A stretch of 64,000 bases of DNA from Yersinia hibernica (GTDB lineage: Bacteria > Pseudomonadota > Gammaproteobacteria > Enterobacterales > Enterobacteriaceae), in contig NZ_CP032487.1 of NCBI RefSeq assembly GCF_004124235.1, positions 496,001-560,000 of the forward strand, written 5' to 3'. The notes under the pieces are model-generated. The model did no database searches. It worked only from the letters and a program-made list of their open reading frames with translations, and was not told the origin of the DNA. The position numbers and the translations under genes are program-made. Below are positions 46,683 to 55,408 of this stretch, in pieces. Each line of letters starts with the position of its first letter. The first letter of the stretch is position 1.

Positions 46683-47398
46683 GATGGGATCCCCGTGCTG
46701 ACATGCGAGGGTGGCGGTGTCATGACAAGTAAGCGGTCACTAACATGGTTACGCACATTTTCATCATGAAAAATGCCCACAATAGCGGCTCCCCGCTGTT
46801 TAGCTTTATCAATCAGGCTGATGACTGCCGCGCTGTTGGTGCTATCGAGTGATGCTGTTGGCTCATCCAGCAACAAAATGGGGTAATCCACAATAAAACC
46901 CCGCGCAATGTTGATCCGCTGTTGTTCGCCGCCGGAAAAAGTCGAGGGCGCTAGATCCCATAACCGTGGCGGCACATTCAATTGTGTCAACAAATCTTGC
47001 GCGCGCTGCTGACACTGGTTTTTGTCAACCCCCAACTCCAGTAAGGGCTGCATCACCACATCTAGAGCACTGATCCGCGGGATCACCCGCAAAAATTGAC
47101 TGACCCAACCTATGGTATGGCGGCGTACCGCCATAATTTGCCGAGCTTCGGCACTGACCATATCCAACCATGCTCCCTGATGCTTCACCCAGATATGGCC
47201 GCTATCGGGTAAGTAATTGGCATATAAAGAGCGCAGCAATGTGGATTTCCCGCTGCCGGAATGGCCATGCAGCACCACACATTCCCCACTGCCGACTTCC
47301 AGCGCAGTTTGATGCAGCACTGGCAAGCGAATACCGTGCTGGTGGTGTAACACAAAGGTTTTACTGAGATTTTCAACTCTGAGTTGCAGGTGGTTCAT
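46679..47398 (-). CDS. phnL: C-P lyase complex ATP-binding protein PhnL
   Basis: ABC-type ATPase of the C-P lyase system that binds the core together with PhnK. 239 residues with Walker [12 protein letters not shown] (about 44-54), signature [14 protein letters not shown] and Walker [14 protein letters not shown]. It lies 48 bases after phnK, the only sizeable gap inside the operon. Coding sequence intact. Confidence 0.94.
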   Translation of the reverse strand: MNHLQLRVENLSKTFVLHHQHGIRLPVLHQTALEVGSGECVVLHGHSGSGKSTLLRSLYANYLPDSGHIWVKHQGAWLDMVSAEARQIMAVRRHTIGWVSQFLRVIPRISALDVVMQPLLELGVDKNQCQQRAQDLLTQLNVPPRLWDLAPSTFSGGEQQRINIARGFIVDYPILLLDEPTASLDSTNSAAVISLIDKAKQRGAAIVGIFHDENVRNHVSDRLLVMTPPPSHVSTGIPS

Positions 47399-47446
47399 AG
47401 TGAGTTCTCATTAGTTGACGGGCGGATTAAGCTCGAAAGCTAAAAA

Positions 47447-48253
47447 TCAGTTTTGCAGCACTGAGGACACCAAGAGCTGGGTATAAGGATGATGTGGGTC
47501 ATCCAGTACCCGGTCAGTCAGGCCACTTTCAATCACCTGGCCCTCTTTCATCACCAACAGGCGGTTAGCCAATAAGCGGGCAACCCCGAGGTCATGAGTG
47601 ACAATGACCACCGCCAATTGCATTTCCACCACCAAATTACGCAGTAAATCCAGTAGGCGGGCTTGCACGGAGACATCCAGCCCGCCGGTTGGCTCATCCA
47701 TAAACACCAGTTTCGGATGGGTCACCAGATTGCGGGCAATTTGCAGCCGCTGCTGCATGCCACCGGAGAAAGTGGTTGGCATGTCATCCAGGCGTGACAA
47801 TGGAATCTCGACATCTTCCAGCCAGCGGCCTGCTTGTTGGCGTATTTCGCCATAATGGCGCTGGCCGATAGCCATTAATCGCTCGCCAATATTGCCGCCT
47901 GCCGAGACTTGTGGCCGCAATCCATCCAGAGGATGTTGATGAACTACCCCCCATTCGGTGCGCAGTAAACGGCGGCGTTGGCTTTCCGCTATCTGATATA
48001 AATCAACCGGTTGCTGCGTGTCTGGGCGATAAAAAATCTGCCCATGCTGCGGTGCAAGGCGGGCTGAAATGGATTTCAGCAAGGTGGTTTTTCCCGAGCC
48101 AGATTCGCCGACAATCCCCAGCACTTCACCGGGATACAGCTGAAAAGAGACCTGGCTGAAGCCCTTACCCGGGGCATACAAATGAGTGAGGTTTTCCACC
48201 GACAGCAGCGGGTGGGGGGTGATAGGGGGGGAAATCATCTGTTCAGCAATCAT
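47447..48253 (-). CDS. phnK: C-P lyase complex ATP-binding protein PhnK
   Basis: ABC-type ATPase that docks on PhnJ in the C-P lyase core complex. 268 residues with Walker A GESGSGKTTLL (about 52-62), signature FSGGMQQRLQIARN, Walker B LVFMDEPTGGLDVS and the H-loop VTHDLGVARLL. Overlaps phnJ by four bases, implying coupled translation. Intact. Confidence 0.94.
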   Translation of the reverse strand: MIAEQMISPPITPHPLLSVENLTHLYAPGKGFSQVSFQLYPGEVLGIVGESGSGKTTLLKSISARLAPQHGQIFYRPDTQQPVDLYQIAESQRRRLLRTEWGVVHQHPLDGLRPQVSAGGNIGERLMAIGQRHYGEIRQQAGRWLEDVEIPLSRLDDMPTTFSGGMQQRLQIARNLVTHPKLVFMDEPTGGLDVSVQARLLDLLRNLVVEMQLAVVIVTHDLGVARLLANRLLVMKEGQVIESGLTDRVLDDPHHPYTQLLVSSVLQN

Positions 48254-49116
48254 TGAATATTAACCTCTTGTTCGGCGGCTTGAGCCAGCTGCTGTTGGCA
48301 GAAATCCGTATCTGAGCAAACAAACATCCGGCTGCCTTTATCGTCCATCACCACCTCATCGAGATAACTGTGGCGCGAGCCGCACAGGGCGCAAGGTTCA
48401 TCCCATTGCTGCACACTAAACGGGTGATCGTCAAAATCCAGACTTGCGACTTTGGTAAAGGGGGGGAGGGCATAAAGGCGTTTTTCACGGCCTGCACCGA
48501 ACAGTTGCAGTGCGGGCATCATGTGCATTTTAGGATTATCAAATTTCGGGATTGGCGAAGGGTCCATCACGTAGCTATCATTTACTTTGACCGGATAAGC
48601 ATAAGTGGTGGCGATGTGGCCGTAGCGGGCAATATCTTCATACAGCTTCACTTGCATCACGCCGTATTCTTCCAGTGCATGCATTTTGCGAGTTTCCGTT
48701 TCGCGCGGCTCAATAAAGCGCAGCGGCTCAGGGATAGGTACTTGATAGATAAGAATCTGATCTTCAGTCAAGGGGATTTCCGGGATGCGGTGCCGGGTCT
48801 GGATTAATGTGGCGTCAGTGGTTTTTTCCGTGGTGGCAACCCCACTGACCCGCTGGAAAAAGCGGCGGATTGACACCGCGTTGGTGGTGTCATCGGCCCC
48901 TTGATCTATGACTTTGAGTACGTCGTAGCGGCCAATCAAACAAGCGGTTAGCTGAATGCCACCGGTGCCCCAGCCATACGGCATCGGCATTTCGCGCCCA
49001 CCAAATGGCACTTGATAACCGGGTATCGCCACGGCTTTCAGTAAGGCGCGGCGCAGGGTTCTTTTGGTTTGTTCATCCAGATAACCCAGATTGTAGCCGG
49101 CGAGAATCTCAGTCAT
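48250..49116 (-). CDS. phnJ: C-P lyase radical-SAM catalytic subunit PhnJ
   Basis: Radical-SAM-type enzyme that cleaves the carbon-phosphorus bond. The start was set at ATG 49116 (MTEILAGYN) with AGGAG seven bases upstream, giving 288 residues (281 in E. coli); it overlaps phnI by eight bases. The unusual cluster motif C-x2-C-x21-C-x5-C is complete (EPCALCG then VCSDTDFC), its last cysteine equivalent to the E. coli thiyl-radical residue. Intact, but its partners PhnG and PhnH are broken here. Confidence 0.95.
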   Translation of the reverse strand: MTEILAGYNLGYLDEQTKRTLRRALLKAVAIPGYQVPFGGREMPMPYGWGTGGIQLTACLIGRYDVLKVIDQGADDTTNAVSIRRFFQRVSGVATTEKTTDATLIQTRHRIPEIPLTEDQILIYQVPIPEPLRFIEPRETETRKMHALEEYGVMQVKLYEDIARYGHIATTYAYPVKVNDSYVMDPSPIPKFDNPKMHMMPALQLFGAGREKRLYALPPFTKVASLDFDDHPFSVQQWDEPCALCGSRHSYLDEVVMDDKGSRMFVCSDTDFCQQQLAQAAEQEVNIQ

Positions 49117-50218
49117 GGCGCGGCTCCTGCCCTTGAGTGGCTGACAAATACTCACGACGCAGGCGTTTTAGCAGCGCCAGTTCGGCCTGAAAATCCACGT
49201 AGTGCGGTAATTTAAGATGAGAGACAAAACCGGCGGCTTCGACGTTATCGGCATGGGACAGGACAAATTCTTCATCTTGGGCTGGGCTGGTGACATTTTC
49301 GTCATATTCCCGGCTTTGCAGGGCGCGATCCATCAGTGCCATCGACATCGCTTTGCGCTCACCACGGCCAAATACCAGCCCGTAGCCACGAGTAAAATGC
49401 GGCGCTTGGGATTCCGGGCTGACAAAGCCATTCACCATTTCGCACTCGGTCAGCAAGATTTCGCCGATATCAATAGCAAATCCCAGTTCTTCCGGCGCAA
49501 TGGAAATGGTCAGGTGACCGGTACGGATCTCTGCGGCAAATGGGTGAGTGCGGCCATAACCGCGCTGGGTGGAATAGCTCAGCGCCAGCAAAAAACCTTC
49601 ATCGCCGCGCACCAGTTGTTGCAACCGTGCTGAGCGGTTGCCGGGGTAAACCGGTGGTTTACGGGTGATATCGTCTGGCTCCGTACCGTCATCTTGCTCC
49701 GTTTTGGTTAACTGCTCTTGTGCCAATAAATCAAATACATGGGGGCAATTATTCGTGCGTAAATCGCCCGGTTGCACCGCTTTACCTTTGAGCGCTGGCG
49801 GTGCATCGCCGGAGGCTAACAGAGTGAAATCCAGTAGCCGGTGGGTGTAATCGTAGGTTGGGCCGAGCACTTGCCCACCGGGTAAATCTTTATAAATCGC
49901 GGAAATACGCCGCTCCAGCCGCATATTATCGGTTGCCAGCGGTTGGCTAACGGCCAGACGCGGTAAGGTCGTGCGGTAGGCGCGCAGCAGGAAAATCGCC
50001 TCCACCAGATCACCGCTGGCCTGTTTAATCGCCAGTGCTGCCAGTTCGCGATCATAGATGCCACCCTCAGTCATCACCCGATCAACCGCCAAACCCAACT
50101 GTTGCTCAATTTGCTCGCAATCAACAGCGGGGATCTGTGTATCGCCACGCCGCTGGTGTTCCAGCAATTGATGGGCTGCCGCAATGGCTTTTTCGCCCCC
50201 TTTGACTGCAACGTACAT
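49109..50218 (-). CDS. phnI: C-P lyase core subunit PhnI
   Basis: Core subunit that, with PhnG and PhnH, exchanges adenine of ATP for methylphosphonate; alone it has nucleosidase activity in E. coli. The start at ATG 50218 (MYVAVKGGEKAI) has GGAGG six bases upstream and gives 369 residues (354 in E. coli). DEGFLLALSYSTQRGYGRTH and DNVEAAGFVSHLKLPHYVDF match the family. Its start overlaps the phnH stop (TGATG). Intact. Confidence 0.95.
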   Translation of the reverse strand: MYVAVKGGEKAIAAAHQLLEHQRRGDTQIPAVDCEQIEQQLGLAVDRVMTEGGIYDRELAALAIKQASGDLVEAIFLLRAYRTTLPRLAVSQPLATDNMRLERRISAIYKDLPGGQVLGPTYDYTHRLLDFTLLASGDAPPALKGKAVQPGDLRTNNCPHVFDLLAQEQLTKTEQDDGTEPDDITRKPPVYPGNRSARLQQLVRGDEGFLLALSYSTQRGYGRTHPFAAEIRTGHLTISIAPEELGFAIDIGEILLTECEMVNGFVSPESQAPHFTRGYGLVFGRGERKAMSMALMDRALQSREYDENVTSPAQDEEFVLSHADNVEAAGFVSHLKLPHYVDFQAELALLKRLRREYLSATQGQEPRHD

Positions 50219-50436
50219 CAGCACACCTCCACATGGGTGGTTCGTGGAATGGCCATCAGGTTTTCACCACAGGCCAGTAGAAAATCGATTCCCGCAGGGA
50301 ATATGACGGGGCGGTTAAGTAGGTAATTTAATACGGCGGCCGGCAGTTGCGGCGCGATGGTGCGGCAGTGTTCAATGCCCGGCCCACGCAGGCGCAGCGG
50401 TGTACCTTGGTGCAGGCAATCGACCTGAATAATCCC
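50218..50436 (-). pseudogene. phnH: phnH remnant (C-terminal third only)
   Basis: 72 codons in a frame different from the phnG remnant, ending at the TGA that overlaps phnI. The translation runs [20 protein letters not shown] to [20 protein letters not shown] then TTHVEVC, ending exactly like E. coli PhnH ([11 protein letters not shown]). About the first 120 of 194 residues are missing, and an in-frame TAA lies two codons upstream. No start codon is available, so no functional PhnH is made. Confidence 0.88.
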
Positions 50437-50786
50437 GCCGACTTACCGTGGTCGCTGGTGATGGTCGATAGCTGCAACAAGGCATCCAGTAGGGCGCAAA
50501 GTTCTGCATGGGGCTTGTTGCGCCCGGCAATGTAGCTGTAGCCGTAAATGTCAGTGTGGTCGCTGAGCTTAATGACCGCGCGGGTGATGGTCATGTCGCC
50601 GAGAATAAAGCGGCGGCCAGTGCCCCCCATTCTGGCCTGCAATTGGTTTAAGCCAATTTCAGGCGCACGAATGACCTGATATCGCGGTGACAGATTCAAG
50701 GGTTGCCAGTGGGCGAGCACCTCAGCCGGCTGGCTGTGGGCCAACACCGACATCCAGTTTTGCCGAGCAGTAGAGTGGCTTTCCAT
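50433..50786 (-). pseudogene. phnG: phnG remnant (N-terminal part), fused out of frame to phnH
   Basis: ATG 50786 directly follows the phnF stop. Residues 1 to about 108 match PhnG (RQNWMSVLAHSQPAE, QARMGGTGRRF, KPHAELCALLDALLQLS). The PhnG similarity then stops, and the frame runs on through phnH DNA in the wrong register to a stop at 50328, giving a 152-residue hybrid by chance length (PhnG is normally 150). One deletion therefore removed the phnG 3' end and the phnH 5' two-thirds. Loss of both core subunits should abolish C-P lyase activity. Confidence 0.88.
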
Positions 50787-51512
50787 TTAGTGCTCCATGG
50801 TCAGTTCAATCATGTCGGCCCGAGTCAGGCTGACGGAGTACTCCGCCACCTGCTGGCTAGCAACACGGATATTTAAGGTACGCACACATAGCAGTGGAGC
50901 ATGGATGGCAATTTCCAGCAGGCGGCTCTCTTTGGCCTGAGCACGGCGCGCGCTGATACGGGTCTGACTGCGGCTTAGCGGTTGCTGCAAATTCTGGCTG
51001 ATAAATTGATGCAGTGAGCCGGCGCTAAAATGTTGCAGCGCAGGCCACCAATTTAGGTCGGGCAGATAGTGATCAATAACACAGACCGGCACACCATTAA
51101 CCCGCCGCAATGTGCGCAAATGGATGACCGTCGCCCCTTCAGTTAGTGACAATGCTTTTGCCACATGCTCAATACACGGGCGTAATACGGCTAGTAAGCG
51201 CTCACTGGTGGGGTCACTCCCTTGGTCGAGCAAGTTCTGACTAAAGCGCGCATTGGCATGCAGCGGATAGTCATAAGGGCGCATTAATACCAGAGTGCCG
51301 ATACCTTGTCGGCGTTGCAGCCAGCCGCGCTCGACCAGTTCGTCGACGGCCCGGCGCAAGGTATGGCGGTTCACCTGATAGCGCGCAGCTAATTGTTGTT
51401 CGGAGGGCAGATAATCCCCGCAGCGATATGCGCCGCGCAATTCCTGCTCTAACTGGGCCGCAATTTGTTGATAGCGGGTGGGATAGCTGGTCGGTGGTCT
51501 AGATAAGTGCAT
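50787..51512 (-). CDS. phnF: GntR-family regulator PhnF
   Basis: HutC-subfamily transcription factor at the head of the C-P lyase operon. The start at ATG 51512 (MHLSRPPTSYPTRYQQ) gives 241 residues, the E. coli length. The winged helix-turn-helix covers about 15-80 (LPSEQQLAARYQVNRHTLRR). The C-terminal UTRA effector domain ends in EYSVSLTRADMIELTMEH. Directly upstream of phnG on the same strand with no gap. Intact. Confidence 0.94.
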   Translation of the reverse strand: MHLSRPPTSYPTRYQQIAAQLEQELRGAYRCGDYLPSEQQLAARYQVNRHTLRRAVDELVERGWLQRRQGIGTLVLMRPYDYPLHANARFSQNLLDQGSDPTSERLLAVLRPCIEHVAKALSLTEGATVIHLRTLRRVNGVPVCVIDHYLPDLNWWPALQHFSAGSLHQFISQNLQQPLSRSQTRISARRAQAKESRLLEIAIHAPLLCVRTLNIRVASQQVAEYSVSLTRADMIELTMEH

Positions 51513-51900
51513 GGCGGATAACCCTCTTTCAATCTGATTCGCACAGGCCATCAGCCACGATGAAAGAACAGTAAGGTGAAATCGGGCGGACAGCTGGCGA
51601 GTTACCATGGTGATAACCAGTAAGTGAATTTATCGCTATGTTGGCGGTTTTTAATGACAGTTGGGTTAAGCGGAGATGGCGATACGATGAAGGTTATCTG
51701 CTGTTCTCAGTGTGCGTTTTTATCGCGTAAATCGACTTGCTTATAGTAAAAAGATTTATCGCATTATCAATCTGATATATTTCTTCACGTAAAAATAGCA
51801 TTTTATACAAAAAATAAACATAGCATTAACTTGAGGGAAACATAAGTGTCTCTTATAGTTATTTTACGCCGCTGTGGCGTTCTCTCTGGGGGGTTATACC
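51513..51900. promoter_or_regulatory. Divergent region between phnF and lipoprotein gene
   Basis: 388 bases with the phn promoter (minus) and the lipoprotein gene promoter (plus). No gene is supported. A single CTGTCAT half site lies on the minus strand at 51654-51660, too little for a PhoB box. The G6 run at 51888-51893 serves as ribosome site for the lipoprotein gene. The section 51760-51850 is AT-rich. Confidence 0.45.
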
Positions 51901-53073
51901 ATGTGCCCTGATAAGATCAGCCGTCTGAGCAAAATAAGTCTGGCAATATTACTGGCCTGCTCGCTTGCGGCATGTAGTGGAAGTGGCGGAGGTTCTCACA
52001 ATACAGCGAAGAATAATGCGGGTCAGACCACAGGTGGAACAGGCTCAGGTAGTGATGATAGTGGTGGTGGCGGTGGAACGGGTTCTGGCGGCGGAAGTGG
52101 CTCGGGAAGCGGCTCTGGAGGCGGAACTGGTGGTGGGTCGGGCAATGGTGGTGGAACTACCGCGAATAACTCTGCGGTTGGTAATGTTGTCAGTGGTGTC
52201 GGGACTGCCGTGGATGGCGTAGGCAATACTGTCAGTGGTGTTGTTAGTCAAACACCGGTCGGCAACGTGCCTATCGTCGGGGGCGGTTTGGTCACCGTGG
52301 TCGATAGCGCGGGTAATGCCGTCAGTGAAGTTGGCACCGGTTTACAGAACGGTGTGGGCCAATTGGGAAATAATCCTAATGCATTAGGCACTACGGCGGC
52401 CAGTGTACCGAAAGCCGTGGCGGATGTAGGCACCGGTGTTTCAGGATTAGGTGGCACAGTTTCAGGTATTGCCGCTAATAGCCCATTGGGCGGTGTCACT
52501 GGCACTGCGGGCGGATTAGTCACTCAGACTGGTGGGGCGGTAACGGCCATTGGTAATGGATTGGCGCAAGACCTACAAACTGGGACGACCAGCAAATTAA
52601 CCACGACGGCAACCGGCATAGTGACACCGGTGGTCGGCCAAGTACAAGATATTACTCAGACTGTGGGCACGACCACGGGCATTGGTGCGCCAGTCAACAA
52701 CTTGCTGACGGCCGTTGGCGGTACAGTGGCGACCACTGGCACTCAAGTTGCCACCAACGCACCGGCTTTGGCAGGCGTTGGTCAGGTGCTACAAGGCACT
52801 GGGCAAGCCGTTGAAAACGCTGGGGGTTTGGTCACGCCACCAACTGCGACCGGGGGTTCTAATGGTCTGCTGGCGGGGGGCACTAATCCACTGACACCGA
52901 CTACAGGTGGCAACAACAGCGGCTTGTTGGCGGGGGCAACCAATACTGTCGCGGGTGTGGCTGGTGGTGTTGCTGGAGGGGTGAGTGCGGGTGTGTCTGC
53001 TAACGCCAATGCTAGTGCTGGCGGTGGTTTATTGGGTGGTGTCGGCGGCATTCTGAAGCCGAAAACAAATTAA
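51901..53073 (+). CDS. Glycine-rich repeat lipoprotein, probable partner of the TpsB transporter
   Basis: 390 residues from ATG 51901 (ribosome site GGGGGG seven bases upstream). A lipoprotein signal ends SLAAC, acylated cysteine C25, followed by Ser, which favours the outer membrane. Residues about 27-90 are a Gly/Ser/Asp low-complexity linker. The rest is a loose repeat of Gly, Val, Thr, Ala and Asn with units like GNVVSGVGTAVDGVG and TPVGNVPIVGGGLVT. Cysteine is absent from the mature part. Such proteins are often named collagen-like repeat proteins, but no regular Gly-X-Y is seen and no TPS domain motif was found. The TpsB gene follows 119 bases on. Confidence 0.7.
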   Translation: MCPDKISRLSKISLAILLACSLAACSGSGGGSHNTAKNNAGQTTGGTGSGSDDSGGGGGTGSGGGSGSGSGSGGGTGGGSGNGGGTTANNSAVGNVVSGVGTAVDGVGNTVSGVVSQTPVGNVPIVGGGLVTVVDSAGNAVSEVGTGLQNGVGQLGNNPNALGTTAASVPKAVADVGTGVSGLGGTVSGIAANSPLGGVTGTAGGLVTQTGGAVTAIGNGLAQDLQTGTTSKLTTTATGIVTPVVGQVQDITQTVGTTTGIGAPVNNLLTAVGGTVATTGTQVATNAPALAGVGQVLQGTGQAVENAGGLVTPPTATGGSNGLLAGGTNPLTPTTGGNNSGLLAGATNTVAGVAGGVAGGVSAGVSANANASAGGGLLGGVGGILKPKTN

Positions 53074-53103
53074 CACTCATGCTTTTGGGCAGGTATTTCC
53101 GAT

Positions 53104-53127
53104 GGCTCCCTCTTTATAGGGGGAGCC
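53104..53127 (+). terminator. Hairpin between lipoprotein and tpsB-like genes
   Basis: Stem GGCTCCC / GGGAGCC with a loop of about ten bases, 30 bases past the lipoprotein stop. It lacks a T-run, so it may be a partial terminator or RNA 3' cap that makes lipoprotein mRNA exceed transporter mRNA. Confidence 0.5.
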
Positions 53128-53192
53128 TTACGGCATATAAATAATAAAAATTATCATAATTATAATTCAATGTGCACATAAGGAAATATTCT

Positions 53193-54923
53193 ATGAATAA
53201 TAGAATGTGGATATTATATTTATTGGGCGCAGCAAGTGCATGGCCATTAGGTGCATTAGGCAATACTGTTCCAATGTTAATTGATCAGAATAACCCATCT
53301 AAAATATCGCGCGACATTACTAAGCCACAAACAATGCGGGTGGCACCGCCAACAATTTCTCCGCCATCGCCGAATACTAAATTGACATTGGACACTTTAA
53401 TTGAAGTGAAGCATATTCAATTTATAGGAGGCACTCAATATGATATTAATGTCCTGAGTGAACCCTTTAGTGCTTATATTGGTAAAAAAGTGCCATTAAA
53501 AAAACTATTGGCCGCTGCCCAGTCTATTACAAAAATGTACCAGGAAGATGGTTATATTCTCTCTTATGCTTATCTGCCGACAGATAACTTTGCCCATGGT
53601 ACGCTGAAAATAGGGTTAGTTGAGGGCTATATTGCTAATGCGCGTATTCAAAGCGAAAATGCAGCAATAGGGCGCTGGCTGACTAAATTGTCTCAGCGCA
53701 TTATGGCAGAGCAGCCGCTAACCCAGGATACCTTTGAGCGCTACTCTATTTTGATGAGCCGCACACCGGATACTAAAGTGCTCGCCACGGCTAAAAACCC
53801 CGATAATATATACGGTGCCACATTATTGGATGTGAAAGCTGACCATCCGCGTCACTGGAATGTCACTACGGCATTAGACAGCCGCAAAGGGGTTTATAGT
53901 GGGGTACTGAATGCAACCTTAAGTGGTTTTACACCTTATGCTGAGCAACTGGGTGTTGCGACATTATTACCGCTCGACAGTAAAAATAGAGATCAATATT
54001 TGGGAGTGAACTATCAGCAATATTTAGGCAGTAATGGTTTGTTATTACAAACCCGTGGCAGTTATTATAAACAAGAACCCAAAGATTATACCGATGTGCT
54101 GACACTACTCCCACAAAACATTACTTTATCAAGCCGCACTGAGCAAACGCAATATACTGGCGGGGTGGTGTTAAGTTATCCGCTGCAATTAACGCGTAAG
54201 CGGCAATGGACAGTCAGTGGCGGTGTGGATTATCTGGAAAAAAGTTATAATTTAAAAAGCCGAGCTCGTTTTAATACATTTAATAATACATTGCTCGATT
54301 TAGAGGACCAAAATCAGCGCATGCGTTATCCAGCGGCTGAATTAGCACTGACGGGTTATCAGGAATATACCCAATCTTATTGGAGCACGCGCGCTAGTGT
54401 GCGCAAGGGGATAAATGGGGCTTTGGCATCCAGTTCGGTTCCATGGGGAGATTTGGGATTTACCCGTTGGAAACTCACCGGGGATGCGGCGTATTTAATG
54501 GCAGAGAAGTGGCGGTTAAGTGCCTCGGTTGAAGGGGATTGGTCTGACAATGATCTGCCGGAAGCGGAGCATGTCACTTTTGGTGGGCTGCGGTTTGGAC
54601 GTGGTTATCCTGACAGCGAAGCGACCGGTGACTATGGTTATGGTGGGCAGGTAGAAATGCGCTATATGCATAATCGGGAAAAGGGGGACTGGCTCAAAAC
54701 CATTCAGCCCTATGCGGTGCTGGATACGGCTCACACTGGGTATAACTCGCCCATATTCCGTTCACAAAAATTGGCTTCTTATGCCGTGGGTGTCACCTTG
54801 GGTGATAACAAGCACTATTCGCTCTCACTGGAAGGGGCGAGGCCAATTGGTGACCTGCCCAGTGATAGCTCACGCCGTGATTGGCGGTTTAATGCCACGT
54901 TGACTTATAACTTTGCTAATTAA
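53193..54923 (+). CDS. TpsB / ShlB-FhaC-HecB family outer-membrane transporter
   Basis: 576 residues from ATG 53193 (AAGGA eight bases upstream). A signal peptide ends near GALGNT. A Pro-rich stretch (about 40-70) precedes two POTRA domains (about 70-215), then the 16-strand beta-barrel. The conserved barrel-loop motif appears as GGLRFGRGYPDSEATGDYG, the family (V/F)RGY element. The product ends in aromatic TLTYNFAN, as barrel proteins do. It should export a partner across the outer membrane; the only candidate nearby is the Gly-rich lipoprotein upstream. Converges on nrdG with a 12-base gap. Confidence 0.85.
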   Translation: MNNRMWILYLLGAASAWPLGALGNTVPMLIDQNNPSKISRDITKPQTMRVAPPTISPPSPNTKLTLDTLIEVKHIQFIGGTQYDINVLSEPFSAYIGKKVPLKKLLAAAQSITKMYQEDGYILSYAYLPTDNFAHGTLKIGLVEGYIANARIQSENAAIGRWLTKLSQRIMAEQPLTQDTFERYSILMSRTPDTKVLATAKNPDNIYGATLLDVKADHPRHWNVTTALDSRKGVYSGVLNATLSGFTPYAEQLGVATLLPLDSKNRDQYLGVNYQQYLGSNGLLLQTRGSYYKQEPKDYTDVLTLLPQNITLSSRTEQTQYTGGVVLSYPLQLTRKRQWTVSGGVDYLEKSYNLKSRARFNTFNNTLLDLEDQNQRMRYPAAELALTGYQEYTQSYWSTRASVRKGINGALASSSVPWGDLGFTRWKLTGDAAYLMAEKWRLSASVEGDWSDNDLPEAEHVTFGGLRFGRGYPDSEATGDYGYGGQVEMRYMHNREKGDWLKTIQPYAVLDTAHTGYNSPIFRSQKLASYAVGVTLGDNKHYSLSLEGARPIGDLPSDSSRRDWRFNATLTYNFAN

Positions 54924-54935
54924 GTTAAGAAGCCA

Positions 54936-55400
54936 TTAACGCAGGTAATGGATAACCTGATTACCGCTGCCGCGCCAAATAAGTGACGGATCTTTTAGGT
55001 CTTGCACAAATTTGCCATCGACCAGAACATTAATTAAATTAACCACTTGCTGTTGTTCGTCAGTCAGCTCATTAAGTGTGTAGCCCGTCCAGAGCCAAAT
55101 ATCTTTGCCGTCGCACTGCTGGCGTACACGTGTTACCAGTTGCAAGATGGCTGACAGATTTTGCGGGTGCAGCGGATCACCGCCGGAGAGGGATAGCCCT
55201 TGCCGACGGATACGGGTGTCATTGAGATCTGCAATGATCCTATCTTCCATTTCTGCGGTAAATGGTTTGCCTGAATTCAGTCGCCAGGTACTTTTGTTAT
55301 AACAGCCCACACACTCATGCACACAGCCGGAAACAAATAGTGTGCAGCGAGTGCCGGGGCCGTTGATAACATCCACCGGATAGTATTGATGGTAGTTCAA
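54936..55400 (-). CDS. nrdG: Anaerobic ribonucleotide reductase activating protein NrdG
   Basis: Radical-SAM enzyme that installs the glycyl radical on NrdD. 154 residues, the E. coli length. The cluster motif C-x3-C-x2-C is at C26, C30, C33 (SGCVHECVGCYN). SLSGGDPLHPQNL near residue 70 contributes to SAM binding. It lies 8 bases downstream of nrdD on the same strand, the usual nrdDG operon. Confidence 0.97.
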   Translation of the reverse strand: MNYHQYYPVDVINGPGTRCTLFVSGCVHECVGCYNKSTWRLNSGKPFTAEMEDRIIADLNDTRIRRQGLSLSGGDPLHPQNLSAILQLVTRVRQQCDGKDIWLWTGYTLNELTDEQQQVVNLINVLVDGKFVQDLKDPSLIWRGSGNQVIHYLR

Positions 55401-55408
55401 AGTGGTAA

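Noticed and set aside
50328..50432. C-terminal 35 codons of the 152-codon phnG frame as genuine PhnG sequence
   Set aside because: The same bases in another frame encode PhnH with family-perfect residues, so this tail is an out-of-frame product of the deletion.
51654..51660. CTGTCAT half site upstream of phnF as a PhoB box
   Set aside because: A Pho box needs two or more 11-base direct repeats; the adjacent 11 bases (AACCGCC) do not match.
52020..53060. Short G-rich repeats in the lipoprotein gene as a CRISPR or mobile repeat
   Set aside because: The repeats are irregular, follow the codon frame of a Gly/Val/Thr-rich protein, and lack the constant repeat and spacer lengths of CRISPR.
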